The notes below the pieces were generated by a model that was not told the origin of the DNA, searched no databases, and saw nothing but the letters and a program-made list of their open reading frames with translations. Shown piece by piece: positions 10,801 to 21,400 of a stretch of DNA of 64,000 nt (position 1 is the first letter of the stretch; each line of letters starts with the position of its first letter). The position numbers and the translations under genes were made by a program. This DNA is from Liolophura sinensis (Eukaryota; Mollusca; Polyplacophora; Chitonida; Chitonidae): positions 9,978,281 to 10,042,280 of the forward strand of contig NC_088301.1 in NCBI RefSeq assembly GCF_032854445.1, in the 5' to 3' direction.

Positions 10801-13800
10801 TGCTTGCTTAGATTAAATGCTTAAAAAAGAATTCAAGTCAAAAACTGCTTATCATCGACAGGACTTACAAGTCGCTGGCCATCAGTCTGGTCATTATAGA
10901 AATACAGCAGGTGACTGGTCAGCTCCATGATGTTTGTCAGCTGAGCACTCTCAGTGACTGGGAAGTTCTGGACATGGTCATCATACCACTGTCTGAACAC
11001 TCTGGCCTATGGAAAGTAAAAAGTGACATATACACAAAAACGTAGGCGTACGTGCCCAACAATTACATACATCAACAATCGGTGGTTAGCATGCTAGCAA
11101 AGCACAATGGCCCAAGAGCCTTTCACCATTGTGATCACTCTGGCCGCCGTCGTATAGGTGAAATATTTTGGAGAACGGCATAAAAACCAAACAAATAAGT
11201 AAATGAGTTGAAGTTCAGGTCATGCTTTCAGCAACCTGCAGATGGTTGTGGGTTTCCCCGTGGGTTTTCCAGTGGGCTCCCCACCCCCAACCATCTTTCC
11301 TCCCAACAAAATGCTGGCTGCCATGACACGAGTGAGATATTCTGGAGTATGGCCAAAACACCAATCCAATCCATCAACCATTGGAATACACTGGTATATG
11401 CATGCTTTATACATATCGCCAAATTATTTGTCCATGTAATGCAGTATGTATATACATTATTGGCTTGTATGGCCCTGTGTGAAGTTCTGGTGTTCTGGGA
11501 AGAGGCAAGATTGTAAGCCGTTTCCCAGCGCCAAGATGAATTCATGCAGAACCATACAGCTCTGTAAGCCATTAACCTATTTACTGAGCACACACTTAAA
11601 GGTGTAATTAAAAAGTAAGTTAAATATAATATGAACACAGGCCACCTGTCAAGAAATGTTTGTGTCAAGAATTCTTTATTTTTGCAAGATCCTAGGCTCC
11701 TAGGAACATAATGTGACATCTACCCTATTTGAGACAAAGTTAATGTTCATTCCATCCGCCGTAAAAGCATGGGCAAACTTTCTCACCCAAAGTAATACAT
11801 GTTCATTCCTACCTTTGTGGTGATGTTTTGAGTGGCAACATAGAACTCCAGTATTATAATACTGAGAGAATAATGTCAATCCGGCATGAGCCTCGAGTCA
11901 CAAGGAAACAAAAACCCATTGTTATGCCATGTCACAGATCCATTTGTTTTCCTTACATTCTTGTTGCTGGTTCTGCCCAGTTTCCTCCCACCATAATACT
12001 GGCTGCTGTTATACAAGTGAAATATTCTTGAGTACGATGCAAAACACCAATCAAGAAGATAAACATATACATTTTCCTTAACTATAAATCAAGTTTTAGT
12101 TTGGAATGTTCGATGTTAGAGAACCAGAAACACGATACTGTGTCACTTATGCAGGCACTCTAAGCTTAAAAAGCAAAACAGGGTTTCAGCAAGATCATAG
12201 GCTTATAGAAATAACCCGCACCTGATTGAAAAAAATTTATAATGTGACAGTATTTTCAACTTTCTCAATGTTTGCTTACTCTGAATGCCCATAATGTGCT
12301 TATGCAACATCACAAAAACACAAATTTATACATTTTAAACTACATGCAAGTTATGTGGGATACCGTATTGCTCCATATATAAATTAAGACCAGTATTGCC
12401 TTTTCTTTTAACGGGAAGAACCAGCAAGAAGAGAAATGATATGGCATATTGCATAGAGCCAATAATACCACACTGTGCATCTCTTCAATCATAAATGTTT
12501 TTTTTTTTCTTGTTTTTTTACTAAAATGAGGGTTAACATGAATTTCATATTAATTTATAAACAAAAATGTTTAGTCAAATCAGACAAGCATCAGTCAGAA
12601 TTGGTTACAACATACCTGTTTTTTCCTGGTTTTGCAGCCGCGATACCAAGATTGGATTTTCACGGAACTTTCCAGTTTCTTCCTCTGAATCTGCAAATGA
12701 CATGAGTGTTACCAAGCACTGTCACAGCAAACAAATCTGCACATAAATAAAGTGATCAAACACAGACCAGAATAATGTACTTAATAATTATTTGATTGGT
12801 GATTTACTGGCATATTATTAAATGTTAAGATACTGTAATCTATTCCTTGGGACCCGCCAAATCCCTGACAGCAGAACTCTTGATACCATTTGATTAACCT
12901 CATATATCCCAGCACGTCATGACACATTTACTAGACAAAAGAATGGGATATATTGTGGCATTGTAGACACTGCGTTACAATCTATGTCTGATGTAACAGT
13001 GACTCAAGTACGGCTTCACACAAGCTCCAGGGGATTAATTTATGGTGGGAGGAAACTGGCCAGAGACTGGGGAAAACTCATGATCAACAGCAGGCTGCTG
13101 GCACACCTTTCAATGTACCGCCTGACAAGAGGCCAGCATGAACTGGACTGGAACTCGCAGCGACTGCATTGGTAAGATTCTCCTGGCCACAGAGGTCCAC
13201 CGTAAAATGTATAAATTTACTTATACCTCACTAATTTCTTTTTTCTCTATACATTGGTTATTGATGTAGCTGCTGCCCTCAGTCTCAGTATTAATTTAAT
13301 GAAAACATATACACGGCCAGGTTGTGAGTAAAGAACATAACCAAGGAGCACAACAAAAAAGGAGTCCACCAACAACTGGCTTGGAACAGTTGACACCAAG
13401 GGTAAGAGGAAAGTCTCAGGCAAGAATTCTGATTGATTACATCACAAGAGATGTGAAGGGAATTATAATATAGTGCCACAAGAGTTACCTCTCTCTTCTG
13501 TCGTTCCGCCTGAGCTCTTTGAAGTAACACATTCTTTTCCTCCTGAAAAAAAAAACACATACAACATAAAATTCTCATTCTCATTAATCCTCATAGTAGA
13601 TAGATTACATTTTGAAAAATCTTCACAATTATCATGCAGGCATACTCGCAAAGAAAATCCCCACTATCGCAAAGGGTTTTCAGAGTCAACTCCCGTTAAT
13701 GAATTTATGACATATCTACCAGCGCATCCCCATCACATGAGAATTTATTGGGAGTGACTCACACACATGCATGATTTATCATCCAATATCAGTTATAACT

Positions 13801-15121
13801 GATCACAACACTTGCATCAAACAGAGAAATTCTGAGCAAAGCAAGTGGTCTGACTGAATTATGTTACTGTGTACACACAGTAGCAAAATCATTTTCAGAG
13901 ATTTCAAGAATGATGATATAAATGCAACTTATTTCAAGGCTGTGGGTATCCCTAAAATGAGGAGGGCAGGAAAGTATTTCCATTTAATTGTGTGGTAAAT
14001 TCACCTACTCAGAGGTATGTTTGCTTTTTTTTTTATATTTGGACCGATCTTGCATAGTCATGGATGGGTCAGTCCACCTTTCAAGGAAACTTTATAAAGA
14101 TTCGGAAAAACAGTCAATTACTAACCTTCCCAGCAAGTCCAGTTACTCCTTTACAATGTTTAGGGTCCTAGATCACCAGACAGATAAAATCCTGAGCTGT
14201 TGATCATCCCTAAGGTAAATATCCATCCATACATCATCAAGTTCAAATTCTCTGCCCGCTTGCCATAATTTTACACCATCCATGTCCTTGGGCCACATAT
14301 TTCTACCGTTAGCAGTGGCGAGGCCTGGAAACCAGGATTATCCAGAAACATAGCAGATAGAAGGCAGCTGCAATGTTGGGAACTTGGAATCTGCTCAAAA
14401 CAGGTTGACACTGATGAAATATGGATGGATATTTACCTTTGTGATCATTCACAGCTCCGGATTTTATAAGTCTGTTGCTCTACAGGACCCTAAGCATTGT
14501 AAAGGAGAAACTGAACAGACCCAAGAGAATAATGATTGACTTCTGAAATTTTACGATGCATCCTTCATAGGTGAAATGGGATCCACCTATGACTGTGAGC
14601 CACTGGGTTTAGCCAGAGGGGTGTCTCAGTGTCTAAGACACTGTATTTTCATAAAAGTAATATGCAAGACAGGCACAACAGGAGAAAATTGGAAATGAGA
14701 CAGCGTGATTTCAAATTCTGGCCAAATCTATGATGTGTGCGCCATCAAAATGTAAAAAGAAAGTGACAATATTAACGCAGGCCTTCAAATGATTAATCAC
14801 TAATGCAGGAATCTAATGATTACATTTTATTGTTTGTGTTTCAACATCTGGGTGTTTTTTTTTTTCTTTTAATACGATCTAACTGTTTTCACTGAAACAC
14901 GTAAAATCTTCCTTTCTTTCTGTACAAGTATGTAATTTCATACGGACACTTATTAGTGTTTTAGTGTTTGTCATATTAGTGTTCGTGAAAATTTTACGAT
15001 GCTAGTGTTAAGAGCTGTCAACGCTGGACTAACCCGGTAACAGAAACCGTCTTACCTTCTTGCTTGCCCCTCGCAGAGACTGCATGGGTTTGCGACGAAA
15101 ATCACCCTCAAAACTATACAT
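4343..15121 (-). CDS. UBE3C: UBE3C, HECT-type ubiquitin ligase; exons 1-12, N-terminal 533 residues
   Basis: Coding exons from the start: 15121-15056, 13542-13489, 12690-12616, 11006-10869, 10642-10530, 9474-9320, 8528-8375, 7703-7429, 7033-6894, 6305-6121, 5678-5592, 4497-4343. Phase is continuous through all of them. The protein starts MYSFEGDFRRKPMQSLRGAS, as in vertebrate UBE3C, followed by a basic coiled segment and an IQ motif (VKIQSWYRGCKTRKK, about residues 50-64). Later matches include IAIPMRMLEVF, GHFLLPAMAYGRYPFP, an acidic SDSEDE stretch, AYNASFIKHLW and CSLFSHSLLTLHDAEFYG. UBE3C extends ubiquitin chains on proteasome-bound substrates. The family is near 1,083 residues, so the catalytic HECT half is outside the window. 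Exon 9 has its donor next to a SINE, and exon 12 has a duplicated acceptor. Confidence 0.95.
4498..4600 (-). pseudogene. Duplicated 5' end and acceptor of UBE3C exon 12
   Basis: Just upstream of exon 12 (minus sense), bases 4590 down to about 4540 repeat its start: a TTACAG acceptor, then sequence coding SQTHLLQMLGDLQM, against SQTRLLQMLSGGLQM in the real exon at 4497. The two acceptors are 93 nt apart and no stop codon lies between them, so use of the upstream one would insert 31 in-frame residues. The real exon fits the family better. Confidence 0.7.
4832..5143 (-). mobile_element. tRNA-derived SINE (family 1), full length with target-site duplication
   Basis: On the minus strand it begins GGGGCCTCCGTGGCTCAGTC (tRNA-like A box), has a B box (GAGTTCAAGACC), a conserved body with TAATGCTGGCCGCCGTCGTA, the tail motif GAGTACGGCGTAAAACACCA, and a long A-run. 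TCTTCATTTTTGA flanks it at 4832-4844 and 5131-5143, a clear 13-bp target-site duplication. Little divergence suggests a recent insertion, inside a UBE3C intron. Confidence 0.93.
5274..5485 (+). repeat. Dispersed repeat family B, copy 1
   Basis: Shares with 9560-9781, 29483-29630 and (inverted) 34744-34945 a string of motifs in fixed order: GCATACGAAAGA, AGACAAAACT(C)TACATT, GGATTAGCCA, a CACAAAAAGT motif, GAATAAACACC and GCAAAAAG. The length is about 210 bp. There is no coding capacity and no tRNA-like head. Confidence 0.7.
5850..5965 (-). mobile_element. Old SINE family 1 fragment
   Basis: Diverged tail and body: TTATTTGATTGCTGT, then CAAGAATA, then AGCCCAGAGGAAACC, in the order of the SINE read from its 3' end. 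Heavily mutated, so an old copy. Confidence 0.5.
6699..6899 (+). mobile_element. SINE family 1, 5'-truncated, inserted into the UBE3C exon 9 splice donor
   Basis: The body begins at CATGCTGGATTCC and runs to CGGCGTAAAACACCAATC and (AAAT)n. TACCTCCTG flanks it at 6699-6707 and 6891-6899. On the gene strand this duplicated site reads CAGGAG|GTA, the exon 9 / intron 9 junction itself: the SINE entered exactly at the donor and the duplication restored it. The intron now starts GTATTTATTT, taken from the SINE tail. Confidence 0.88.
8105..8260 (+). repeat. Dispersed repeat family C, copy 1
   Basis: Motifs shared in order with about 23890-24010 and 33960-34115: a GTTTGGGAAGTA / ATTTGGGAGGTA core, TTTCAGCACCAAA-like sequence, ACATTT and CCTCTAAAAATGCAC. 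About 150 bp, non-coding, function unknown. Confidence 0.5.
8998..9245 (-). mobile_element. SINE family 1, nearly full length
   Basis: From 3' to 5' the plus strand shows TTTGATTGGTGTTTTATAC, AAGAATATTTCACTTATAC, the GCGCAGAGCCCGGGGGAAAC body and the tRNA-related head up to about 9240. Moderately diverged. Lies in UBE3C intron 6. Confidence 0.88.
9560..9781 (+). repeat. Dispersed repeat family B, copy 2
   Basis: Closest partner of the copy at 5274-5485: GCATACGAAAGAGCAACTTT, GGAGACAAAACTC, GGATTAGCCAATTTTAGGGC, AATAAACACCCAGTAAACAC and GCAAAAAGGGTG. Confidence 0.7.
11078..11206 (+). mobile_element. SINE family 1 with internal deletion
   Basis: Head remnant GGTTAGCATGCTAGCAAAGC is joined to the 3' part CTGGCCGCCGTCGTATAGGT; the middle is missing. 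It ends in an (AAAT)-like tail near 11205. Confidence 0.8.
11210..11382 (+). mobile_element. SINE family 1, 5'-truncated
   Basis: Body from CAACCTGCAGATGGTTGTGG through AAAATGCTGGCTGCC to AACACCAATCCAATCC. It follows the previous copy almost directly, so two insertions lie head to tail in UBE3C intron 3. Confidence 0.8.
11938..12056 (+). mobile_element. SINE family 1 fragment
   Basis: GTTTCCTCCCACCATAATAC, AAGTGAAATATTCTTGAGTA and AAAACACCAATCAAG mark the 3' half of the SINE. Confidence 0.8.
13000..13200 (-). mobile_element. SINE family 1, diverged
   Basis: TATGGTGGGAGGAAACTGGC, GGCTGCTGGCACACCTTTC, GGCCAGCATGAACTGGA and GCAGCGACTGCATTGGT follow the SINE order on the minus strand, ending CCACAGAGG near 13195. 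Confidence 0.75.
14053..14598. repeat. Long imperfect inverted repeat (hairpin) in UBE3C intron 1
   Basis: The left arm (about 14053-14243) and right arm (about 14408-14598) are reverse complements at roughly 75-85% by eye. Matching points include CTCCTTTACAATG..TAGGGTCCT, ATAAAATCC.GAGCTGT and GGTAAATATCCATCCATA. Arms are about 130-190 bp with a loop of about 165 bp. No coding content; a MITE or foldback element, or a double-stranded RNA former when the intron is transcribed. Confidence 0.75.
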
Positions 15122-15405
15122 GGCAACTAATTTCACATTAAACTTCTTCCAAAAGTTAATAAAAAGTGAAGTATTAGGAGTGAATTCTGTGGGAAATGAG
15201 TCGGCTGATTTGTGACTTATTCTAGAAATGTCCACCAGAGGGCACTACTTTTTCTAACATAGATTGTCATTGGTTCTGCTAGCCTCACGGGACCAATGAA
15301 AACTTTCGTTGCATTGATCATCAGTAACGACTAGCAGAACGACACTTCCGGTGTAAACATTGTGTCTGAGAACATGTGAATGTTTTTCCAGATTGACGGT
15401 TAGAT
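15122..15405. promoter_or_regulatory. Bidirectional promoter between UBE3C and DPH5
   Basis: The two start codons are 284 bp apart and point away from each other. Between them are ATTGG at 15269-15273 and CCAAT at 15293-15297 (an inverted pair of NF-Y-type boxes), ACTTCCGG at 15344-15351 (ETS/GABP-type) and CCACCAGAGGGCAC at 15232-15245, which resembles a CTCF core. A perfect 10-bp inverted repeat, GTTCTGCTAG / CTAGCAGAAC, brackets the CCAAT box at 15273-15282 and 15331-15340. There is no clear TATA box, as expected for housekeeping head-to-head genes. Factor assignments rest on motif likeness only. Confidence 0.7.
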
Positions 15406-18400
15406 ATGCTGTATCTCGTGGGGCTAGGGCTTGGTGACGCCAAAGACATCACTTTCAAGGGACTGGAGGTGGTAAAACGAGCCAAAAGAGTGTATCTTGA
15501 AGCATACACGTCCATACTAACAGTAGGCAAGGATGCACTGGTACGGTAATCTAGACAGTGAGTTCAACAACAACAACAATACGCTGGGTTAAAATTTAGT
15601 CCAGTGTTTTAACTTCAGAGATGCTCTGAATGTCTGTATCTTGTGTTATACTACATAGACGACGCATCACGGGTCGTAAAGAAACTTTATCTGGCGATGT
15701 AGCATGGCAGAGGGAGTGACGTCAATTCATAGAAGAATCTAAATAGGCCTACCTTTCACGTTGAAAATTACTTTGTCACATGGTTCAGACGTTCAGACAT
15801 ATGAATCTGAATCGCAAATTTGCGATAGCTTTACTTCAGACAGGCTACATAACATGGCTTGTAATCACATATTTCCAATGAGTAGTTTTATTACAGTTTT
15901 AGGCCCATGTTAGGCTTATTTCTTGGAATTTTGAGCTGTTCTGATACTCAAACTGCAACACCACACTGTACTTCAATTAACTTAAACAGCTATTGTGGTG
16001 ATATCAGCCACATCGTCATTAATAATACAAATTTCAGCCCTTCGAGCCATCTGAGTGGCACAAGTAGGTCACTGACAAACACAAGTGCCACCCCATACTT
16101 TATAACCTGTGAAATCGGCTGTGAACTTTTATTATTGGGTAAAGTGTGGCAGTGATCTCCACATCTCAGTAAGCATAAGCTATTCTTAGACCAGATTTAC
16201 CGCTAAGTACTGTACAACTCTCAAGACATCTGCAAAATAGCCTTACATCACCGTGTTTGTGATCTCAGTGGTGATATTTGTCTACCTCGTTTTACCGCTT
16301 CAGTGCCCTAATAGTTAGAGCGTCCGACTCGAAGTCGGGAGACCTGGGATCAAACCTGGGTCAGGTCATACCAAAGACTTTAGACATGGTACTTGTTGTT
16401 GCCTCGCTTGGAACTCAGCACCGAGTGGTTATAGCAAAGAAACTTGACTGGTTGGCCAGGTGTTAAAATAAAGTGACTGGGTGGGGTGTCATATCTTGTG
16501 TTTTCAGCCTGATATTTCAGTGGTGGCAGCTCTTTGGCGGTATGGATCTTTGTATATATACATACACCCAATAACTCCTTGTCATCATATAAGTGAAAAA
16601 TTGTTAAGTTCGACATTATACCCCAAGCATTCTTTCATTTTAGTTTATCTTCATGTCATGAGGTCTCATCACTGATGGTTACACAAACTCTAAGTACACA
16701 GTGACATACCAGCTGGTTGAGAAATATTTGGATGTACCATAATCATATGGCTGCTCATGATTGTAGTGTTTCCAAATAATTCTCTACCTGTTGGTCAGTC
16801 TGCTCGGACTACATGTAGGTCAAGCAATCAAATTATACCTGTAGGTGAATTGGCTTTCGTAAAAAATACAGTCATTCAGAACCTAAGGCTATATAATGTT
16901 GCTTGTACTTGGTGTTTTGCTGACAGCCTCACACTGGTAGTGAAACAAATAAAATATATTCTGAAATCCAGCAACAACTTGCTGTCTTTCAATCTGATGC
17001 AACTTCTATGTGTGAAGTACTCTAAAAGTACATGTAAGATTGCCTTGCTGAATTTCCTTAAACAAAGTAGACATACATGTTGTCATAATATGGTTTGATG
17101 ACTTGTAATGTTTAGTCTGCTGAGAACAAAGTCAGATGGGCTCATGTATCATATTATATAAATCTGTTAAAAATTATGTGATGCAACAATCATAGATTGA
17201 TGAAATCTGTCTGACATATCAGGGAATGTTGAATCATGCAATATTTCTTTATTCAGGAGGAGTTTTATGGCAGAGAGGTGATCTTGGCTGATAGAGATAT
17301 GGTGGAGACAGAGGCAGGCAAGTAACGGGACTCAGGGTGACGAATTCTGTCTCAGTCCTAAAATTCCAGTATCGCAGTACAGTGTTTGTATGAAAATGGC
17401 AAGCTGACCTGTAGATTTTCCATGCCAGATTTTTGAATTCCATAGCACTTTTACACATTCCTGCAGTAAGTTGTTTTCTGACCTTTATGGTTTCAGAAGG
17501 GATAAAAAAATTTCAAAAGCTTAAAGTTGAATTGCTTTGACTGTTATGCATGTATATAGGGTCCTGGCCTGGACACACATGAGCATTTAATGAGTGTAAA
17601 GTATAAAGATGTGGGCAAAACTTAATGTTGCCAATGTAGGGCGGCATTTATGTATATATAGGTGTATAGTCACTCAGGTTTCCTGCCAGATTTCCTTTCA
17701 CTGTAATGCTGGCCGCTGTCCTACAGTTGAGATATCCTTGAGTACTGTGTAAAACACCAATGACAATAAACATTCACCAAACAAGACGTTAAACCTGGGT
17801 GCGTATCCTACTTCCTAGGGAGCCCCATTCTCCAGCATTTATCTGCACTGTAGTGTATACATTGAAAACATGCTTTTAATCCTAGTAAATATAGTGTTTG
17901 AGATTTATATACGTGTATAGCTAAGCTTAAATGGAACATTTGCTCTGTCTTTAGTCCTATGTGGGTAGGCAAATTACGATCATGACTTTCTGTTTTCTAG
18001 ATGTAATCCTTGAAGGCGCTCAGTCAGATGACATTGCCTTCCTGGTGGTAGGAGATCCATTTGGGTGAGAGCACTTTTACATCTATATGTCATTTGCTTA
18101 ACTATTGAAATTCTTTGAGGTTCACATCTGTTTGTATATACTGGTACTGTTTTGGTACAAAGCACATGTGGAACATGTTTAGAACATCTGGAATGTCAGA
18201 ATCTCTCCTATAATTTACTGGGATAGTCATTCCACAAGCATCTGGATGAACACCATTCTCCACCCTTCCTCTGAATGCTAGCTACAGGCCAGTTGAACCA
18301 TATCTTTGCCCCTGAGAACTGGATTTGAGCCTGTATTGGGACTGTATTGGTCTGAGACCGATCAGCTGGAGTGAGACCTTTTCTTGAGACAAATGAGAGG

Positions 18401-21400
18401 GCAAGCATTCATGAACATGTACGTGTATACATAGATTTTTCCATACCATTTTTGTTTTTGAAGGGTGAAGTTTCACCTCATAAGGTCAAGGCGCATCTGA
18501 ATAATGACAGTGGTAAAAATATAACTCCTTTAAGATAAGTGTGAGTCTAAATTGTTTGCAGAGCAACGACTCATACAGACCTAACACTGAGAGCCAGAGA
18601 GAAGGGCATACAGTTCCGAGTTATTCATAATGCCTCCATCCTGAATGCTGTGGGGTGCTGCGGACTACAGGTATGTCAGGTGTGATTTATTTATTTGATT
18701 GCTGTTTAATGCCATACTCCAGAATTTCCTACTTATACTGTAACTATGGCAATGAGATTTAATGGTGGAAGAAACCAGAGTGTCTGGTATAATAAACCAC
18801 TGAATTTTGGCATTTTACTGATGAACTTTTGCTTTATTTATTTGATTGGTGTTTTTTACGCCGTACTCAAGAATATTTCACTTATACGATGGCAGCCAGC
18901 ATTATGGTGGGAGGAAACCGGGCAGAGCCCGGGGGAAACCCACAACCATCCGCAGGTTGCTGACAGACCTTCCCACTTACGGCCGGAGAGGAAGCCAGCA
19001 TGAACTGGACTTGAACTCACAGCGACCGCATTGGTGAGAGGTTTCTGGGCCATTACGCTGCGACTGAGCGCGCTAACCGACTGAGCCACAGAGGCCCCCT
19101 GTGTCAGAGATGGATTCATGTGAAAACATATGCAGAGTAATACACTGACAAGTGCTTTAGTCTGTTTGGATTAGGTCTTGTGGTCCAGGTTACCTCCCCT
19201 GGCGTCGGAAGCAGTATGGACTTTACGGACATGGCCACACCAATTTTCATCAAAGAAAAAAAAAACCTGAACAAGACTAAATCCGAAGTAATGCCTAGCC
19301 AATTTAATGGCAAGCAACAAAATGGAGGCCCATGCACAGACATGTGCACTGTAGACCATTAAGCACACAAAAATACAGTGGATCTCTGTAAAAAATAAAA
19401 CCCCATAAAACTATTTCAGGACATATCCAGCACCTGACATCAGTTTAGATATGGATGGCTCAAGGGCATTGAGGCTACGGGTTCAATCCAACTCTCTGGT
19501 TTCGTTGAGGCCTTAAGTCAGAAGGCTTGAATGTTGCCTGGTTAAGATGTGGTGGTTTTGTCTCACCGTGATCTTGTAAGACAGCAGATATAACCAACAA
19601 TCTCTTATCTCCATTTTTAGCCAATCTTTTTTCACTTTCTGAAGTAGAAACATTGACCAAGAATCTCTTATTTCTATTCTTTGCCAGTCTGTGTTCACTT
19701 TCTGCGATAGGAACAATGACCAAGAATCTCTTGTCTCTGTTCTCTGCCACTCTATGTTTGCAGAAACAATGACAAAGAATCTCCTGTCTCTATTCTCTGC
19801 CAATCTACGTTCACTTTCTGAGAATCTCCTATTCCTATTCTCACCTAATCTATGTTCTTTCTGTGAAGCAGAAACAATGACCAAGAATCTCCTGTTTCTA
19901 TTCTTTCCCAATCTGTGTTCACTTCATGAGGCTAAAGCGATCATGCAGAATTTTCTATTTCTGCATGTAATCTCTGTTTGCTTTGTGTGGCAGAAACAAT
20001 AACCAAGAATATCCTGTTTCCATTCTCAGCCAGTCTGTGTTCACTCTATGAGGCAGACACAATAACCAAAAATGTCCTCTCTCCATTCTCAGCCAGTCTG
20101 TGTTCACTCTATGAGGCAGACACAATAACCAAAAATGCCCTCTCTCCGTTCTCAGCCTGTCTGCGATCACTCTATGTGGCAGAAACAATAACCAAGAATA
20201 TCCTGTTTCCATTCTCAGCCAGTCTGTGTTCACTCTATGAGGCAGACACAATAACCAAAAATGCCCTCTCTCCGTTCTCAGCCAGTCTGTGTTCACTCTA
20301 TGAGGCAGACACAATAACCAAAAGTGTCCTCTCTCCGTTCTCAGCCTGTCTGCGATCACTCTATGAGGCAGACACAATAACCAAAAGTGTCCTCTCTCCG
20401 TTCTCAGCCAGTCTGCGATCACTCTATGAGGCAGACACAATAACCAAAAATGCCCTCTCTCCGTTCTCAGCCTGTCTGCGATCACTCCATGAGGCAGACA
20501 CAATAACCAAAAATGCCCTCTCTCCGTTCTCAGCCTGTCTGCGATCACTCCATGAAGCAGACACAATAACCAAAAATGCCCTCTCTCCGTTCTCAGCCAG
20601 TCTGCGTTCACTCCATGAGGCAGACACGATAACCAAAAATGTCCTCTCTCCATTCTCAGCCAGTCTGTGTTCACTCTATGAGGCAGACACGATAACCAAA
20701 AATGTCCTCTCTCCGTTCTCAGCCTGTCTGCGATCACTCTATGAGGCAGACACAATAACCAAAAATGTCCTCTCTCCATTCTCAGCCTGTCTGCGATCAC
20801 TCTATGAGGCAGACACAATAACCGAAAATGCCCTCTCTCCGTTCTCAGCCTGTCTGCGATCACTCTATGAGGCAGACACAATAACCAAAAATGTCCTCTC
20901 TCCATTCTCAGCCAGTCTGTGTTCACTCTATGAGGCAGACACAATAACCAAAAATGTCCTCTCTCCGTTCTCAGCCTGTCTGCGATCACTCTATGAGGCA
21001 GACACAATAACCAAAAATGTCCTCTCTCCATTCTCAGCCAGTCTGTGTTCACTCTATGAGGCAGACACAATAACCAAAAATGTCCTCTCTCCGTTCTCAG
21101 CCTGTCTGTGATCCTTCTATGAGGCAGACACAATAACCAAATATGTCCTCTCTCCGTTCTCAGCCAGTCTGTGTTCACTCCATGAGGCAGACACAATAAC
21201 CAAAAATGTTCTTTCTCCGTTCTCAGCCAGTCTGTGAGGCAGAAACGGTGACCAAGGATGCGTTATCTCTTCGCATAGGACCTCAAGCACTCACTCACTC
21301 TCTTTGCATAAAAAAATTCATTTATTCCTTTTTAAAGAATAATGGAATAAATGTACAGGAATAGTCAATTAATATGACCAAAATAAAATTGGTGTTGACA

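Noticed and set aside
19955-21196. Open frames of 377 (+) and 413 (-) codons
   Set aside because: They lie wholly in a 63-bp minisatellite inside DPH5 intron 4; the peptides are 21-residue repeats without a domain.
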